Assembly: GCA_000447185.1 (NCBI GenBank)
Contig: KE647096.1
Location: 8,075-27,762 of the forward strand
Source: Vairimorpha apis BRL 01
Lineage: Eukaryota; Microsporidia; Nosematidae
Direction: 5' to 3'
Length of the DNA: 19,688 nucleotides
How positions within the stretch are numbered: the first letter of the stretch is position 1; every line of letters begins with the position of its first letter. Under the pieces are notes generated by a model, which was given only the letters and a program-made list of their open reading frames with translations, made no database searches and had not been told where the DNA came from. Shown here in pieces: positions 8,759-19,000 of the stretch. A program made the position numbers and the translations under genes.

Positions 8759-9106
8759 AAGAAAATTTTATATGGATATAGTGTTTTTCAATAATTTATA
8801 TATTATCAATAGACATAGGGCAATTTTCGCAAATATGTGATTCCAAATTTTCTATCTTTTTATCCTCCTGTTCACCTTCCGTAATATGTTTACATCTTCA
8901 TTCTTCCATATAGAGACTCTATAAGGTCATCTTAAGCACTCTGGCATGTACGTATGCATGTGTTCGGCTGTCTATATTTAGCAAATTCCTATATTGTTTG
9001 TGGAAAGTTGTTACTATTCCCTCTCATGTCGTAACATATACTATAATTTTTATTTTATATCCATGCATTGCTCACAATGATTGGTAAGCAGATCATATTT
9101 ATGCTT
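8759..9106 (-). mobile_element. Decayed retroelement polyprotein fragment (relic 1)
   Basis: This island is visibly richer in G and C than its surroundings. On the minus strand it aligns with relic 2 at nucleotide level. Example: the coding sense around 8970-8915 reads as degenerate YIQS..LKKTLESIS-type sequence (fragments such as CIRTCQSA and DLIESLYGRM). Homology continues towards 9100, opposite 10508 of relic 2. Several in-frame stops and length changes leave no usable frame. Beyond the part shared clearly with relic 2 it carries a short Cys-containing tail (HICENCPMSID) in another frame. It is a dead copy, bounded by the 18-bp imperfect direct repeat. It is older and more decayed than relic 2. 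Confidence 0.55.
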
Positions 9107-9124
9107 AAACAAGCATGGAATAAA
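9107..9124 (+). repeat. Direct repeat, right copy, flanking retroelement relic 1
   Basis: The sequence AAACAAGCATGGAATAAA matches the copy at 8741-8758 at 16 of 18 positions in the same orientation. Confidence 0.55.
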
Positions 9125-10224
9125 ACATTTTTTATTTTTAAAACATATTAAAATATTTTATTAATAACTTAAGTATTTGAAGCTTATATTATATAAAAAT
9201 ACAAAAAATAATTCTTCAAGAATTTGTAAAAAAAATTAAGCAACAAAAAAAGAAATAATAATGGAGTTTCAATACAATTCAATTTTACTATGTTCAATAA
9301 TTTTATTCCTTTATATTATAGTTATTTTAAAGTTTAAACTTTTTTTAAATAATATTCTTTTTGTATGTTAAAAATAAAACATTAAATATAATATTAAATT
9401 TAAAATTTAAAAAATAATTTAAAATCATCTGTTTTGGATAAAATATAATTATAGTTTATTAGACTAAACTATTCAATTTTGATATATTTTTATTTTATAA
9501 TTCTTTTACAATGATTAAATCTTTAAATCCTTATTGTTATAACTTGATTTATTTTTATTTTGATTATTTTAAGTTTGAATTGATAATATTTTTTATAAAG
9601 ATATACAATTTATGTATTTTGAAATAGAAATTTTAAATTAGTAATTTGAAAATTAAAAATTTGTTTGTTATAAAATTATATTAAATCATTTAAGTATTAT
9701 TTTAAGATACTTGATTACTATGGAAATTTTTTTTAAAAATGTCTAATGCATTATTAATTTTAAAAAATTTTAATATTGTTTTGGTTTAAAATAATAACAA
9801 AATATTTATTAAAAAATTTTAAACTTTTTTATAATACCTTAAAATTTGGATCCAAAATATTTTGTAATATTTACAAAATAATTAAAATTGTAATGTTACA
9901 TTTTTTAATATAAATATTTTTCTTAAAATTTTCTTTATACTTATATTTTTTAAATTATTTTTTAATTTTAATATATAATATTTTTAATTTTTCATTAAAT
10001 TATGCATTTAAATAATTTGTATGATTAAGGGAGAGTATAATTATAGTTGTTATAAAAAAAAATTCTTGAAAAACAGTAGTTTTACATTTTACCTTTAAAG
10101 TTATTGCTATTTTCCATAACTCTTAAGCATTTTAAAATTTAAATAATGAAATAATTTGCTATTTTAATATCATGTCGATTAATAATTAAAATTATATATT
10201 TAAGGGTTATTTTTATAATATAAT
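9125..10224. other. A/T-rich gene-free stretch between relics
   Basis: This stretch is nearly pure A/T with long homopolymers. A GGGAGA block at 10029-10034 is not placed before a credible start codon on either strand. No gene or RNA is seen. Confidence 0.65.
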
Positions 10225-10508
10225 TTGTTCACGCTAGTATCTGCACTTGGAAAACAATTGCTTGGTGATCTGCCTCTTCGGTTTCAGCTATCCTCTCTCC
10301 TCTCCTGTACTCCATTGAAATGCTCTCAAGAGTCTTTTTAAGAGTTGTAGACTGAATGTATGCCTCAATTCGGTCAGTGATACCAAGTTCTTTTCTATGT
10401 TTAGTGTGATATTTACTCACTATACCGTCCCACGTTATCACATATGGTATGATCTTTGTCTTACATCAATGTATTAAACCCAATTCATTTGCAAGTTTGT
10501 CGATTAAT
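10225..10508 (-). mobile_element. Retroelement polyprotein C-terminal fragment (relic 2)
   Basis: A minus-strand frame of 70 codons (10441-10229) encodes KIIPYVITWDGIVSKYHTKH (its first residues lie just upstream of the GTG at 10441), ELGITDRIEAYIQS and LKKTLESISMEYRRGE. This resembles the C-terminal region of reverse-transcriptase polyproteins that are common in microsporidian and invertebrate genomes, with the pattern W..KT.iiPyv.twdG, then IQS and a leucine-rich helix. Family assignment is from memory. The frame extends upstream past the GTG but soon meets TGA, where Trp would fit the family pattern. The reverse-transcriptase core is absent. It is a 5'-truncated and decaying copy. Its base composition is less A/T-rich than the flanks, which suggests transfer or recent origin relative to them. 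Confidence 0.6.
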
Positions 10509-12164
10509 AATAATAATAATTTTTTTGTAAATTTTATAAGTATATTAAAATTAATTGTTTTAGTTATCATTAAGAGTTTATTTTAAATAAACAAATGAAC
10601 TACAATATATTAAATTTTTATTAATAAAATATTGTAATATCTAAATTTATAATAAGTAAAAACAAATTTTAAATGTATCATTTAAATGTTTTTTTATTAT
10701 TATAATATATACAGAATTTTTATTTTAGAAAAAAATTTAATATATTGTTTGTAATTATATAAATTAAAATTTTAGTTGCATAATGAAATTGTATTTAATT
10801 TATATATTTTGTATGTATCATTTTGTTAATGTTTTTAATAAACATAATTTATTTTTATATCACATATAGTATTTTTTACTATTTTTTATTTATATATGAT
10901 AAATTCAATTATTTTAAAAATTTTTTAATGTCTAAAAAATATTAATAAAATTGTTTATTTTTTTAAGATAAGATTATTTTCTTATATATTTAAGGTTTTA
11001 ACAAAGTTTATGGATTTTTTATTAATTTATATAAATTATCATTTTTTTAATTTGCAATGTGATATAAAATTTTAATTTTAATACAAGTATCATTTACAAA
11101 CTTTATATTGAAAATTATATATTAACAAAAAACATTAGACTTTAAATTAAATTTTTACATTGATTTTTAAACATAAGTTATCTTTCGCAAATTTGTTCCT
11201 TAAATTATTAATTTTATATTTTAATAACAATTTTTATTTTTGACAATTAAAAAATTATTTAATCCAAATAAAAATGTAAAAAAAATTTATTTTTTTAGAA
11301 TATTCAAAAATAAAATTAGAATTTTAAATTTAATTTTTTTATTTTAAAATATATACTTAAATTACTCATAAATTAAATGAATTTTAGTTTTTTTTATCTT
11401 TATTAAATTAATGTTGTCAAATATTTATTTAATTATTGTTAATAATTTAAATAAACAAAAATTAATTTGATTAACTATATTTAAATTTTTAATTTAAACA
11501 CAAATCAATAAAATTTATTGTTTAATTATTAGATATTTTAATCATGTAATTTTAATTTGTAGAACTTAGAAATAATTTAATATTACATGCAATATATAAT
11601 AATTTTTTTAAATTCTAATTTTTAAAACAAAAATCTTAAAACAATATATAAATTTTCAAATAAATAAATCATGTGTAAACATCTTTTTTATTATTATCGA
11701 CAATTTCAAAAAAATTATTGATCAATATACTGAGAAAAGAACAATGTTAGATAATAAAAAAGGAGAATTTATTTATTTTTATAAAAAATAAATTTGTAAT
11801 TATATAATTGAATAATGATAAATATTTTTCAAAAAAATAAGAACAGATCTAATTTTTTGGATATTAAACTTTTTATTTTAAATAATAAAATTTTTATTAT
11901 TTTTATGAAATATTGTAATAATATTAAAAATCTTTTTTTAAATAAAAATAAAACAAATTTAACTACAGTAAAAATTTTATTTTTTATTTTTAAAATTTAT
12001 TGTCAATTTAAGTGTTATTTTTTTTCAATTAATATTTATTATAAAATTTAAGTTTTTTTATATCGTAAATTTTTACGTTAATAAATTTTAGAGTTTATTT
12101 AAAATTATTTAAAAAATTTAAATAATAACAGATATAATAATTATATAATATTTTTTTTAGATAT
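10509..12164. other. A/T-rich gene-poor stretch
   Basis: This 1.6-kb stretch is very A/T-rich with many homopolymer runs. A 78-codon frame at 11815-12051 lacks the start-site motif and has biased A/T-driven composition, so I do not call it a gene. Nothing else is recognised. Confidence 0.6.
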
Positions 12165-12167
12165 CCC
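12165..12167 (+). promoter_or_regulatory. CCC start-site motif of the microprotein gene
   Basis: The strand reads TATCCCTCAAATAATG, with CCC at -8 to -10 from the ATG at 12175. This equals the arrangement before the PTRHD1-like gene (TATCCCT) and the 7274 gene (-8 to -10). Confidence 0.6.
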
Positions 12168-12174
12168 TCAAATA

Positions 12175-12279
12175 ATGAACAAACACGAAATAAATAGATG
12201 TACTATGATTATTTGTATAGTTATTATTATTACAACTATAAATTTTTTCATACAAATAAAAATATCAAATGATAAATGA
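12175..12279 (+). CDS. Putative single-pass membrane microprotein, 34 aa
   Basis: This short frame encodes 34 residues. A polar N-terminus (MNKHEINRC, residues 1-9) is followed by one strongly hydrophobic helix of about 17 residues (roughly 11-26, MIICIVIIITTINFFI) and a short basic/polar tail (QIKISNDK). The layout is that of a tail- or signal-anchored microprotein. Ost4 of the oligosaccharyltransferase, small Tom or Sec subunits and similar proteins have this size and plan, but no sequence motif picks one, so I give no function. The main evidence is the TATCCCT block at the same distance from the ATG as in recognised genes, in a region where no other C-rich block stands before a start. The gene ends 242 bp upstream of KRR1 on the same strand. 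It is too short to be found by ordinary length cut-offs. Confidence 0.5.
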   Translation: MNKHEINRCTMIICIVIIITTINFFIQIKISNDK

Positions 12280-12512
12280 AAAAAAAACTGTTATTTTGTA
12301 TTAGCGATTATTTTTTTTAATATAAAAAAAATATTAGTATTGTGGATATTTAAATATTTTAGACACATAATACCTTTTATGCATGAATAATTATAATTAA
12401 ATAATATTGTAAATAAAATAATTAAAAATTTATATTTCAAAATTTGTTATCTTTTTTTATAATAAAAATTAAAAAACACTTTTATTTTTTTATATAATTG
12501 TTTTCTATAAAT

Positions 12513-12517
12513 TATCC
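12513..12517 (+). promoter_or_regulatory. TATCC start-site motif of KRR1
   Basis: The strand reads TATCCTTAAATGG, with the CC pair at -5 and -6 from the ATG at 12522. Confidence 0.55.
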
Positions 12518-12521
12518 TTAA

Positions 12522-13187
12522 ATGGAGAATATTATTTTTTCAGAAAAAGATTTTAAGCATCAATTTAATGAAAAGAGTTCACTTATTGTGTATTATCCTA
12601 AATATCGTGAAAAGTATATAAAACAAGTAAGCCAATATATAAAAAAAGCTCTTGAAAATAAAAAATTATCTTGTATAATAAATTATGAAGAAAGAAGCAT
12701 TGAAATTAGCACAAATAAGCAAACAAGAGATCCATTTATATTTATCAAGGGATGTGAATTTATTAAAATAATTTGTAAAAACATTGAAGTAGAAATTGGG
12801 ATGAAAGTTCTAGAGGATGATTTTTGTGGAGAAATTATAGATTTGAAACGATTTTCTACAAATGAAAAAGTTCTTGAACGCAGACGTGACAGGCTTATCG
12901 GAAAGAATAGTATGGTGTTAAAAGCTATTAAAATGGTAAGTAAATGTCATATTATTATAACAGGAAAGAATGTAGGTGTTGTAGGATCATATGAAGGAGT
13001 TTCAATGGTTAAACAAATAGTCGTTGATTGTGTGAAAAATAATTTACATCCTGTTTATCAACTTAAAAAATTAATCGTTAAGAATAAACTTGAAACAGAC
13101 GCAGAAATGAAAAATGAAGATTGGAGTCAACATGTGCCAGAATATAAAAAGAAAAATCAGAAAAAAACTAAAAAATTTGTTAAATGA
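12522..13187 (+). CDS. KRR1: KRR1 small-subunit processome component, KH-domain protein
   Basis: Krr1 is a nucleolar KH protein needed for early 40S subunit assembly. The 221-residue protein follows the family in order. It has YYPKYREKYIKQ (residues 24-35), KALENKKLSCIINYEERSI, the ST.K.TRDPFIFIKGCEFIK strand-helix (63-82), LEDDFCGEIIDL (97-108) and the core RRRDRLIGKNSMVLKAIKM (120-138). Then come CHIIITGKNVGVVGSYEGV, the VDC.KNN.HPVY box and a C-terminal W.QHVPEYKKKNQKK. In the KH loop the usual G-P-K-G reads G-K-N-S, so the second glycine is lost. The protein is shorter than yeast (316) or human (381) Krr1, lacking most of the charged C-terminal tail, as expected for a reduced genome. The frame is intact. 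Confidence 0.95.
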   Translation: MENIIFSEKDFKHQFNEKSSLIVYYPKYREKYIKQVSQYIKKALENKKLSCIINYEERSIEISTNKQTRDPFIFIKGCEFIKIICKNIEVEIGMKVLEDDFCGEIIDLKRFSTNEKVLERRRDRLIGKNSMVLKAIKMVSKCHIIITGKNVGVVGSYEGVSMVKQIVVDCVKNNLHPVYQLKKLIVKNKLETDAEMKNEDWSQHVPEYKKKNQKKTKKFVK

Positions 13188-13784
13188 TATTTTATCAATA
13201 AATAAATATAAAAAATGAAATTTTTACTTAATTTAAAATAAGTTTATTTTAGTTTATAAAAATATTATATAAATATAAATTTTAAATTTCAAAAAATAAA
13301 AGCATAGATCAATAATTTTATAAATATTTATTTAAAAATTAAATTTGAAAGAAATTATATTATTTGTAATATATAAATAATTTAATTCATATAACCAAAA
13401 ATACATAATTTAATAAATTTTTAACTAAAAGAATTGGTTTTTTACATTCAATATTACTAAATAAAAAAAATATTAAATGATACTCAATATTAGCACATAA
13501 AAAACTATATATAATTAGGTGTTTTTTAATAAAACTTGAAATTATGGTTTTAATTTATTTAACATTTATATAATAATAAAAAAATAAATAATTTTATCCA
13601 AATTAAAGTATTACCATATTACATATATTTAATAAATCATTTATTGTCTATATAAAATAAAAAAAATTTTGAATATATATTTTTTGATATATAAATTTAA
13701 ATCGAAAAATATGAGATTTTTAATTTTTTTGTAAAATAAAATTGTAATAAATGTGCACAGTTTAATTTAATATTATAAATAAAA
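13188..13784. other. Intergenic, convergent 3' ends
   Basis: This stretch lies between the 3' ends of KRR1 and the membrane-protein gene. I see only A/T-rich runs, no frame, RNA or repeat worth naming. Confidence 0.7.
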
Positions 13785-14774
13785 TTAAATTTCTGGCTTT
13801 TCTTTGCCGATATGATCATTTAATATTATATATGCCTGGATGGTAAAAAAAATTTCAATAAATAATATATGTGATTCAAAAATTAAAAGATGTTTCTGAT
13901 ATGATGAAAAAAATGTAAAATATGCATTTTTATGAATTAAAAACATAGAAATAATTACATAAGGATATAATAATAATCTTACTGAAATTTTTTGATTTAA
14001 TTTAATATTTTTCAATTCTTTTACTGTTTCATAATAAGATTTTTTATATATTAATGAATATATAGATATATAATTTTCATTTTCATTATCGATATAAATA
14101 AAGGAAAAAATTTTACACAACGATGCTGTACATATATTACCCATTAAATAAAATCTATTAAGAACATTTGCACATAGATTATTATCGTAATAAAAGAGTA
14201 AGAGAATTACATTTACAGATGTTTTTTTGATTAAATTAAAAATCATTATTATATTCATAAACACAAAAATCATTAGTTTAAATCCTATATAATCTGCATT
14301 TAATACCATTTGAAGAATTGTTATAGAGATAAACATAGAAATATTCGAGTATAAAATAAAAAATATTAATTTTTTGCAATTTTTTTTTATAATTGAAAAA
14401 ATTCTTGTATCAAAATGTTCAACAAAAGTGTATAAAGAAAGTGGTCCTAATAAACATAAATATTGTATATTATAAAATGATGCGAATAAAACCATAAATA
14501 TAATTAAAATTAAAAATAGTTTTTGCAAAAACAAAAACATAATTATCATAATTGTTATTGAAAACATATTCCATAATATTATTAAAAATATATCATTAAA
14601 AATATCTAAAATGTTTATTTCAAGTAACATATTAAATTTGAATTCTTTTTTTGTTTCTTTGTACAAATATATTCCTATAAAAAATTCAATAAACACAGAA
14701 ATAAAATCCAAAATCCTATATATGTTCATACTATTTATTTTAAGGATGATATTATTAGACCTTACTATTTTCAT
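13785..14774 (-). CDS. Uncharacterised multi-pass membrane protein, about 314-329 aa
   Basis: I do not recognise this protein. It is dominated by hydrophobic segments, about seven to nine predicted helices. They fall roughly at residues 20-38, a dense block from 55 to 115 that could be three helices, 135-158, 165-183, 210-228, 268-286 and 300-321. A few charged loops separate them (FDTRIFSIIKKNCKK; YDNNLCANVLNR; YYETVKELKNIKLNQK). No transporter or enzyme motif is evident, so it may be a lineage-specific integral membrane protein. The first ATG is at 14774 (the preceding TTG is not needed). A second in-frame ATG at 14729 has an ATCCTTA block 15-16 bases upstream (14741-14747) and could be the true start, giving 314 residues. 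The frame is intact despite many homopolymers. Confidence 0.7.
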   Translation of the reverse strand: MKIVRSNNIILKINSMNIYRILDFISVFIEFFIGIYLYKETKKEFKFNMLLEINILDIFNDIFLIILWNMFSITIMIIMFLFLQKLFLILIIFMVLFASFYNIQYLCLLGPLSLYTFVEHFDTRIFSIIKKNCKKLIFFILYSNISMFISITILQMVLNADYIGFKLMIFVFMNIIMIFNLIKKTSVNVILLLFYYDNNLCANVLNRFYLMGNICTASLCKIFSFIYIDNENENYISIYSLIYKKSYYETVKELKNIKLNQKISVRLLLYPYVIISMFLIHKNAYFTFFSSYQKHLLIFESHILFIEIFFTIQAYIILNDHIGKEKPEI

Positions 14775-16025
14775 CAAAAAATATTGTTTTTATTTTCAAT
14801 TTTTTTTTATATTCAAAACATTTACATAAAAAATATTTTCAAATTTTATATAAGAAGTAAATTAAAAATATTCATTAAAATATTAAAATTTGAATTGTTA
14901 ATTAAAAGTCATAAATTTTTGTTTATTTTGATTTTTAGAAAAAAATATATAATTTTAAAAATAATTTTAAATTTCTTAATATATAAATTGTAAATTAATT
15001 TAACAAAAATAATCAGAAAATTAATTTAAGATGTAAATTTCTATTTAATGTTAAAACATTTTAAGGATTATTGTATATAAAATTAGTTTCTTTATTATAA
15101 TTTGAAAGAAAGAATAGTAGAAAATATGTTTGTAAATTTATCATAACAAAACAATATATTCAAAATAAAAAAATATTAAAAGTTAAGATTTTTACAAAAA
15201 TTAGATATATAAAATATTTTAACATTATTTAAATATTATAAGTGAAAAACGTTTTAATATAAAAAAAATAAAAATATATTTCTGTAAAATTATATATATT
15301 TGTCTATCATAATTATGGTTAAATCTTATAGATATTTGTATAATTTAAAAAATATTATTAATTTTCTGAACTGAAACTTTTAAATTAAGTATTCAACATC
15401 ATTTTAAAAATCTAAAATTTAAATAATTTAATAATAAAATTAGTCTTTTTTTATTTAAAAAAAATAGAATTAAAAATTTAAACATATAATTTTGTTAAAT
15501 ATTTTAATAGAAATTAAATGCTTAAACTAATATTTAATTGTATTATTATTTTATTTTAATAAGGTTTTTTAAACTGATTTTGTATATTAAATTTGAAAGT
15601 TTTAATTATAAAATTAATAATAGTTATTTTTAGATAAAGTTTTAAAATTACAAGAATTTATAAATAACACTTAAAAATTCATTAATCTTAAATTAAAAAA
15701 AGTTAAATGTTTTTCTAATTTGATGTCTTTTTGATCTAAATTTTATTGAATTTTTTTAAAAAATAAAATTTTCGACCAAATTTTTACTATTAAATTTGTA
15801 ATTTTGATACAAGATATATTTTTTCAACTTAACTATAAAAATAAATAATTAAATCTTAATACTATAAATAAATTGTTTAATAGTAAAATTACATATAATT
15901 CCATAATACTCTAATAATTTTAAATAATAATTTTTTATATCATTATACAATTATTTTTTTCAATTATAATTTTTTATATATAGAAAGAAAAATTATATCT
16001 AATGAAAATGTTTTTAAATTTTTAT
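14775..16025. other. Divergent intergenic region, A/T-rich
   Basis: This 1.25-kb spacer lies between the membrane-protein gene and TOP2. Short hydrophobic/basic frames occur (for example 14784-14993), but they have no start-site motif and look like chance. No RNA gene or repeat was recognised. Confidence 0.6.
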
Positions 16026-16028
16026 CCC
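16026..16028 (+). promoter_or_regulatory. CCC start-site motif of TOP2
   Basis: The strand reads TTTATCCCATATG, with CCC at -3 to -5 from the ATG at 16031. Confidence 0.65.
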
Positions 16029-16030
16029 AT

Positions 16031-19000
16031 ATGACAAAAAAAACAGTTGAAGAAATTTATCAAAAAAAGACACAATTAGAACATATTTTACTTAGACCAG
16101 ATACTTATATAGGATCTGTTGAGCGGGAATCACAATTTATGTATGTTTGGGATGAATTGAATAAAAAAATTATTTATAAATTAATTTCATTTGTACCTGG
16201 CTTATATAAAATATTTGATGAAATTTTAGTAAATGCAGCTGATAATAAAATCCGAGATCCCACTATGACGTCAATAAAAGTAGAAATTAACAGTGAAAAT
16301 AATACAATTTCTGTGCTAAACGATGGTAAAGGTGTTCCTATTAGAATACACTCAGAAGAAAAAGTTTATGTTCCTGAACTTATTTTTGGTCAATTATTAA
16401 CCTCTTCGAATTATGATGATAAAGAAAAAAAGTTACAGGAGGAAGAAACGGTTACGGTGCCAAATTATGTAATATTTTTTCTACTGAATTTATTGTTGAA
16501 ACTGCTGATCGTGAAGTAAAAAAATACTATAAACAAGTTTACAAAAATAATATGGGATATACAGGATCTCCAGAAATATCAAAATATAATGATAAAGATT
16601 TTACCAAAATTACTTTTAAACCCGATTTAAAAAGATTTAAAATGGATAGGCTAGATGAAGATATTGTTTCTTTATTAAAAAAACGTGTATACGATCTGTG
16701 TGGTGTTTTGAAAGATATTAAAGTTTATTTGAATGGTCAAAAAATTGAAATTAGTAATTTTAAACAATATTGTCAATTGTATTTAAATGAAGATTCAAAA
16801 ATTATACATATGAGAGTAAATAATAGATGGGAATTAGCATTCACAATTAGTGAAGAACAATTACAACATGTAGCATTTGTAAACAGCATTTGTACATCTA
16901 AAGGAGGAACACATGTAAATCATGTTGTAGAACAGATTACTGAAGCAATTATTGAAAATATAAAAAAGAAACATAAAGTAACAAATATAAGGCCTTTGCA
17001 AGTAAAGTCTCAGATATTTATTTTTATAAATTCGTTAATTGAAAACCCAGCATTTGATTCACAAACAAAAGAAAATTTAACTTTGAGAGTGAGTTCATTT
17101 GGGTCAAAATGTGAACCTATCGATAAATTTATTGCTGAAATAATTAAGGATACTCCTATAATAGAAAGAGTTTTAATATCAATTAAAGCCAAAGAAAATG
17201 CAGAATTGAAAAAAACAGATGGTTCAAAAAAGAAAAGGGTATTTCTTCCGAAATTAGAAGATGCTGAATTGGCTGGAACAGCAAAGTCTAAAGATTGTGT
17301 CTTGGTTTTAACAGAAGGAGATTCTGCTAAGGCTCTAGTCATGGCCGGACGTTCACAGATTGGAGCAAGTATATTGGGAGTATTCCCATTGAGAGGAAAA
17401 ATGTTAAATGTCAGAGAAGCTAGTGCTAAACAGGTGGCTGAAAATAAGGAAATTATAGCTTTGAAACAAATTTTGGGATTGCAGCAAAATAAAAAATATG
17501 AAGATGTTTCTAGTTTAAGATATGGACATGTTATGGTTATGACAGATCAAGATCATGATGGTAGTCATGTAAAAGGATTGTTAATTAATTTTTTGATTAT
17601 TTTTTCCCATCATTATTAAAAATAAATACATTTCTACAAGAATTTATTACTCCCATTGTAAGAGGAAGAAATTCTAGAGGAGAAGTTGTAGATTTTTACA
17701 CAATGCCAGAATATGAAGAGTTTAAAGAAAATCATCCAAATTATATATACAAGTATTATAAAGGATTAGGTACTTCAACTTCTGAAGACGCTATTGAATA
17801 TTTTAGTAATTTGGAAAAACATGTTAAAAATTTTATACCTATGGAACAAAATGACAAAGAATTTATAGATTTGGCTTTTAATAAAAAAAAGCAGATACAA
17901 AGAAAACATGGTTATTAGGATTTGAACAAGGAACATTTTTAGATCAGTCTGTAAAAATATTTCTATAAGTGATTTTGTTAACAAAGAATTGATTCTTTTT
18001 TCTATGGCTGATAATATCAGGTCGATACCTAGTGTTGTGGATGGTTTTAAACCTGGACAAAGAAAAATAATTTTTACATGTTTTAAAACAGATTTAAGAA
18101 AAGAAGTTAAAGTTAATATTTTATCAGGAACAGTTGGTGCTTCTTCACAATACCATCATGGTGAAGTTTCTCTTCACTCAACTATTATAGGATTAGCTCA
18201 TGATTTTGTAGGATCAAATAATATTAATCTTTTATTACCAATTGGTCAATTTGGTTCAAGATTACAAGGTGGGAAAGATTCAGCTGCAGCTCGTTATTTA
18301 AATACAAAGTTAAATGCATTATCAAGGTTAATTTTTCATAAATCAGATGATATGATATTAAATTATTTAAATGAAGAAAATTTATCGATTGAACCTGAAT
18401 ATTATGTTCCAATTATTCCTATGATTTAAATTAACGGAGCAGACGGTATTGGAACCGGATGGAGCACAAACATTCCAAATTATAATCCAAAAGATGTAAT
18501 TAAAAATATTAGAAAAATGTTAGATGATCAACCACTTGAAGAAATGATTCCTTATTATCGTAATTTTATAGGCTCGATAAAAAAAATAGAATCTGGACGA
18601 TTTCAAATTGACGGAGTATGGGAAGAGGAAGATGGTGAAGTAATTATATCTGAGTTGCCAATTGGACAGTGGACATCTGTTTTTACTGCTTATCTTGATG
18701 ATTTAGCTTCTAAAAATATAATAGATGGATATACATCACAATCGTCTGATAAAACAGTTAATCTTAAGGTTCAATTAAGAGAAAAAAAGTTAATTTAAAA
18801 TTATCAACTACAATATCTACAAACAATATGGTTTGTTTTGATAAAAATCTAAAAATAAAAAAATACGATACACCTGAAGATATAATTAAAGATTTTTATT
18901 ACGTAAGACTTACATATTATATGAAAAGAAAAGAAAAACTTTTAGCTGTTTTAAAAGAAAATATGCTTAAATTAGAAAATAAAGTAAGATTTATCAAAGA

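Noticed and set aside
10029..10034. GGGAGA as a possible minus-strand start-site motif
   Set aside because: The nearest downstream ATG on the minus strand is about 25 bases away and opens only eight codons.
10503..10522. AAT-rich tandem run after relic 2
   Set aside because: It is a few trinucleotide units only, ordinary for this base composition. No CRISPR-like regularly spaced repeats were seen anywhere.
11815..12051. 78-codon plus-strand frame
   Set aside because: No C-rich motif upstream, and the composition is dominated by Ile, Phe, Lys and Asn as expected from random A/T DNA. About one such frame is expected by chance in a window this size and composition.
14784..14993. 69-codon plus-strand frame of hydrophobic and basic residues
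   Set aside because: No start-site motif, composition matches random A/T sequence, and it begins beside the start of the opposite-strand membrane gene.
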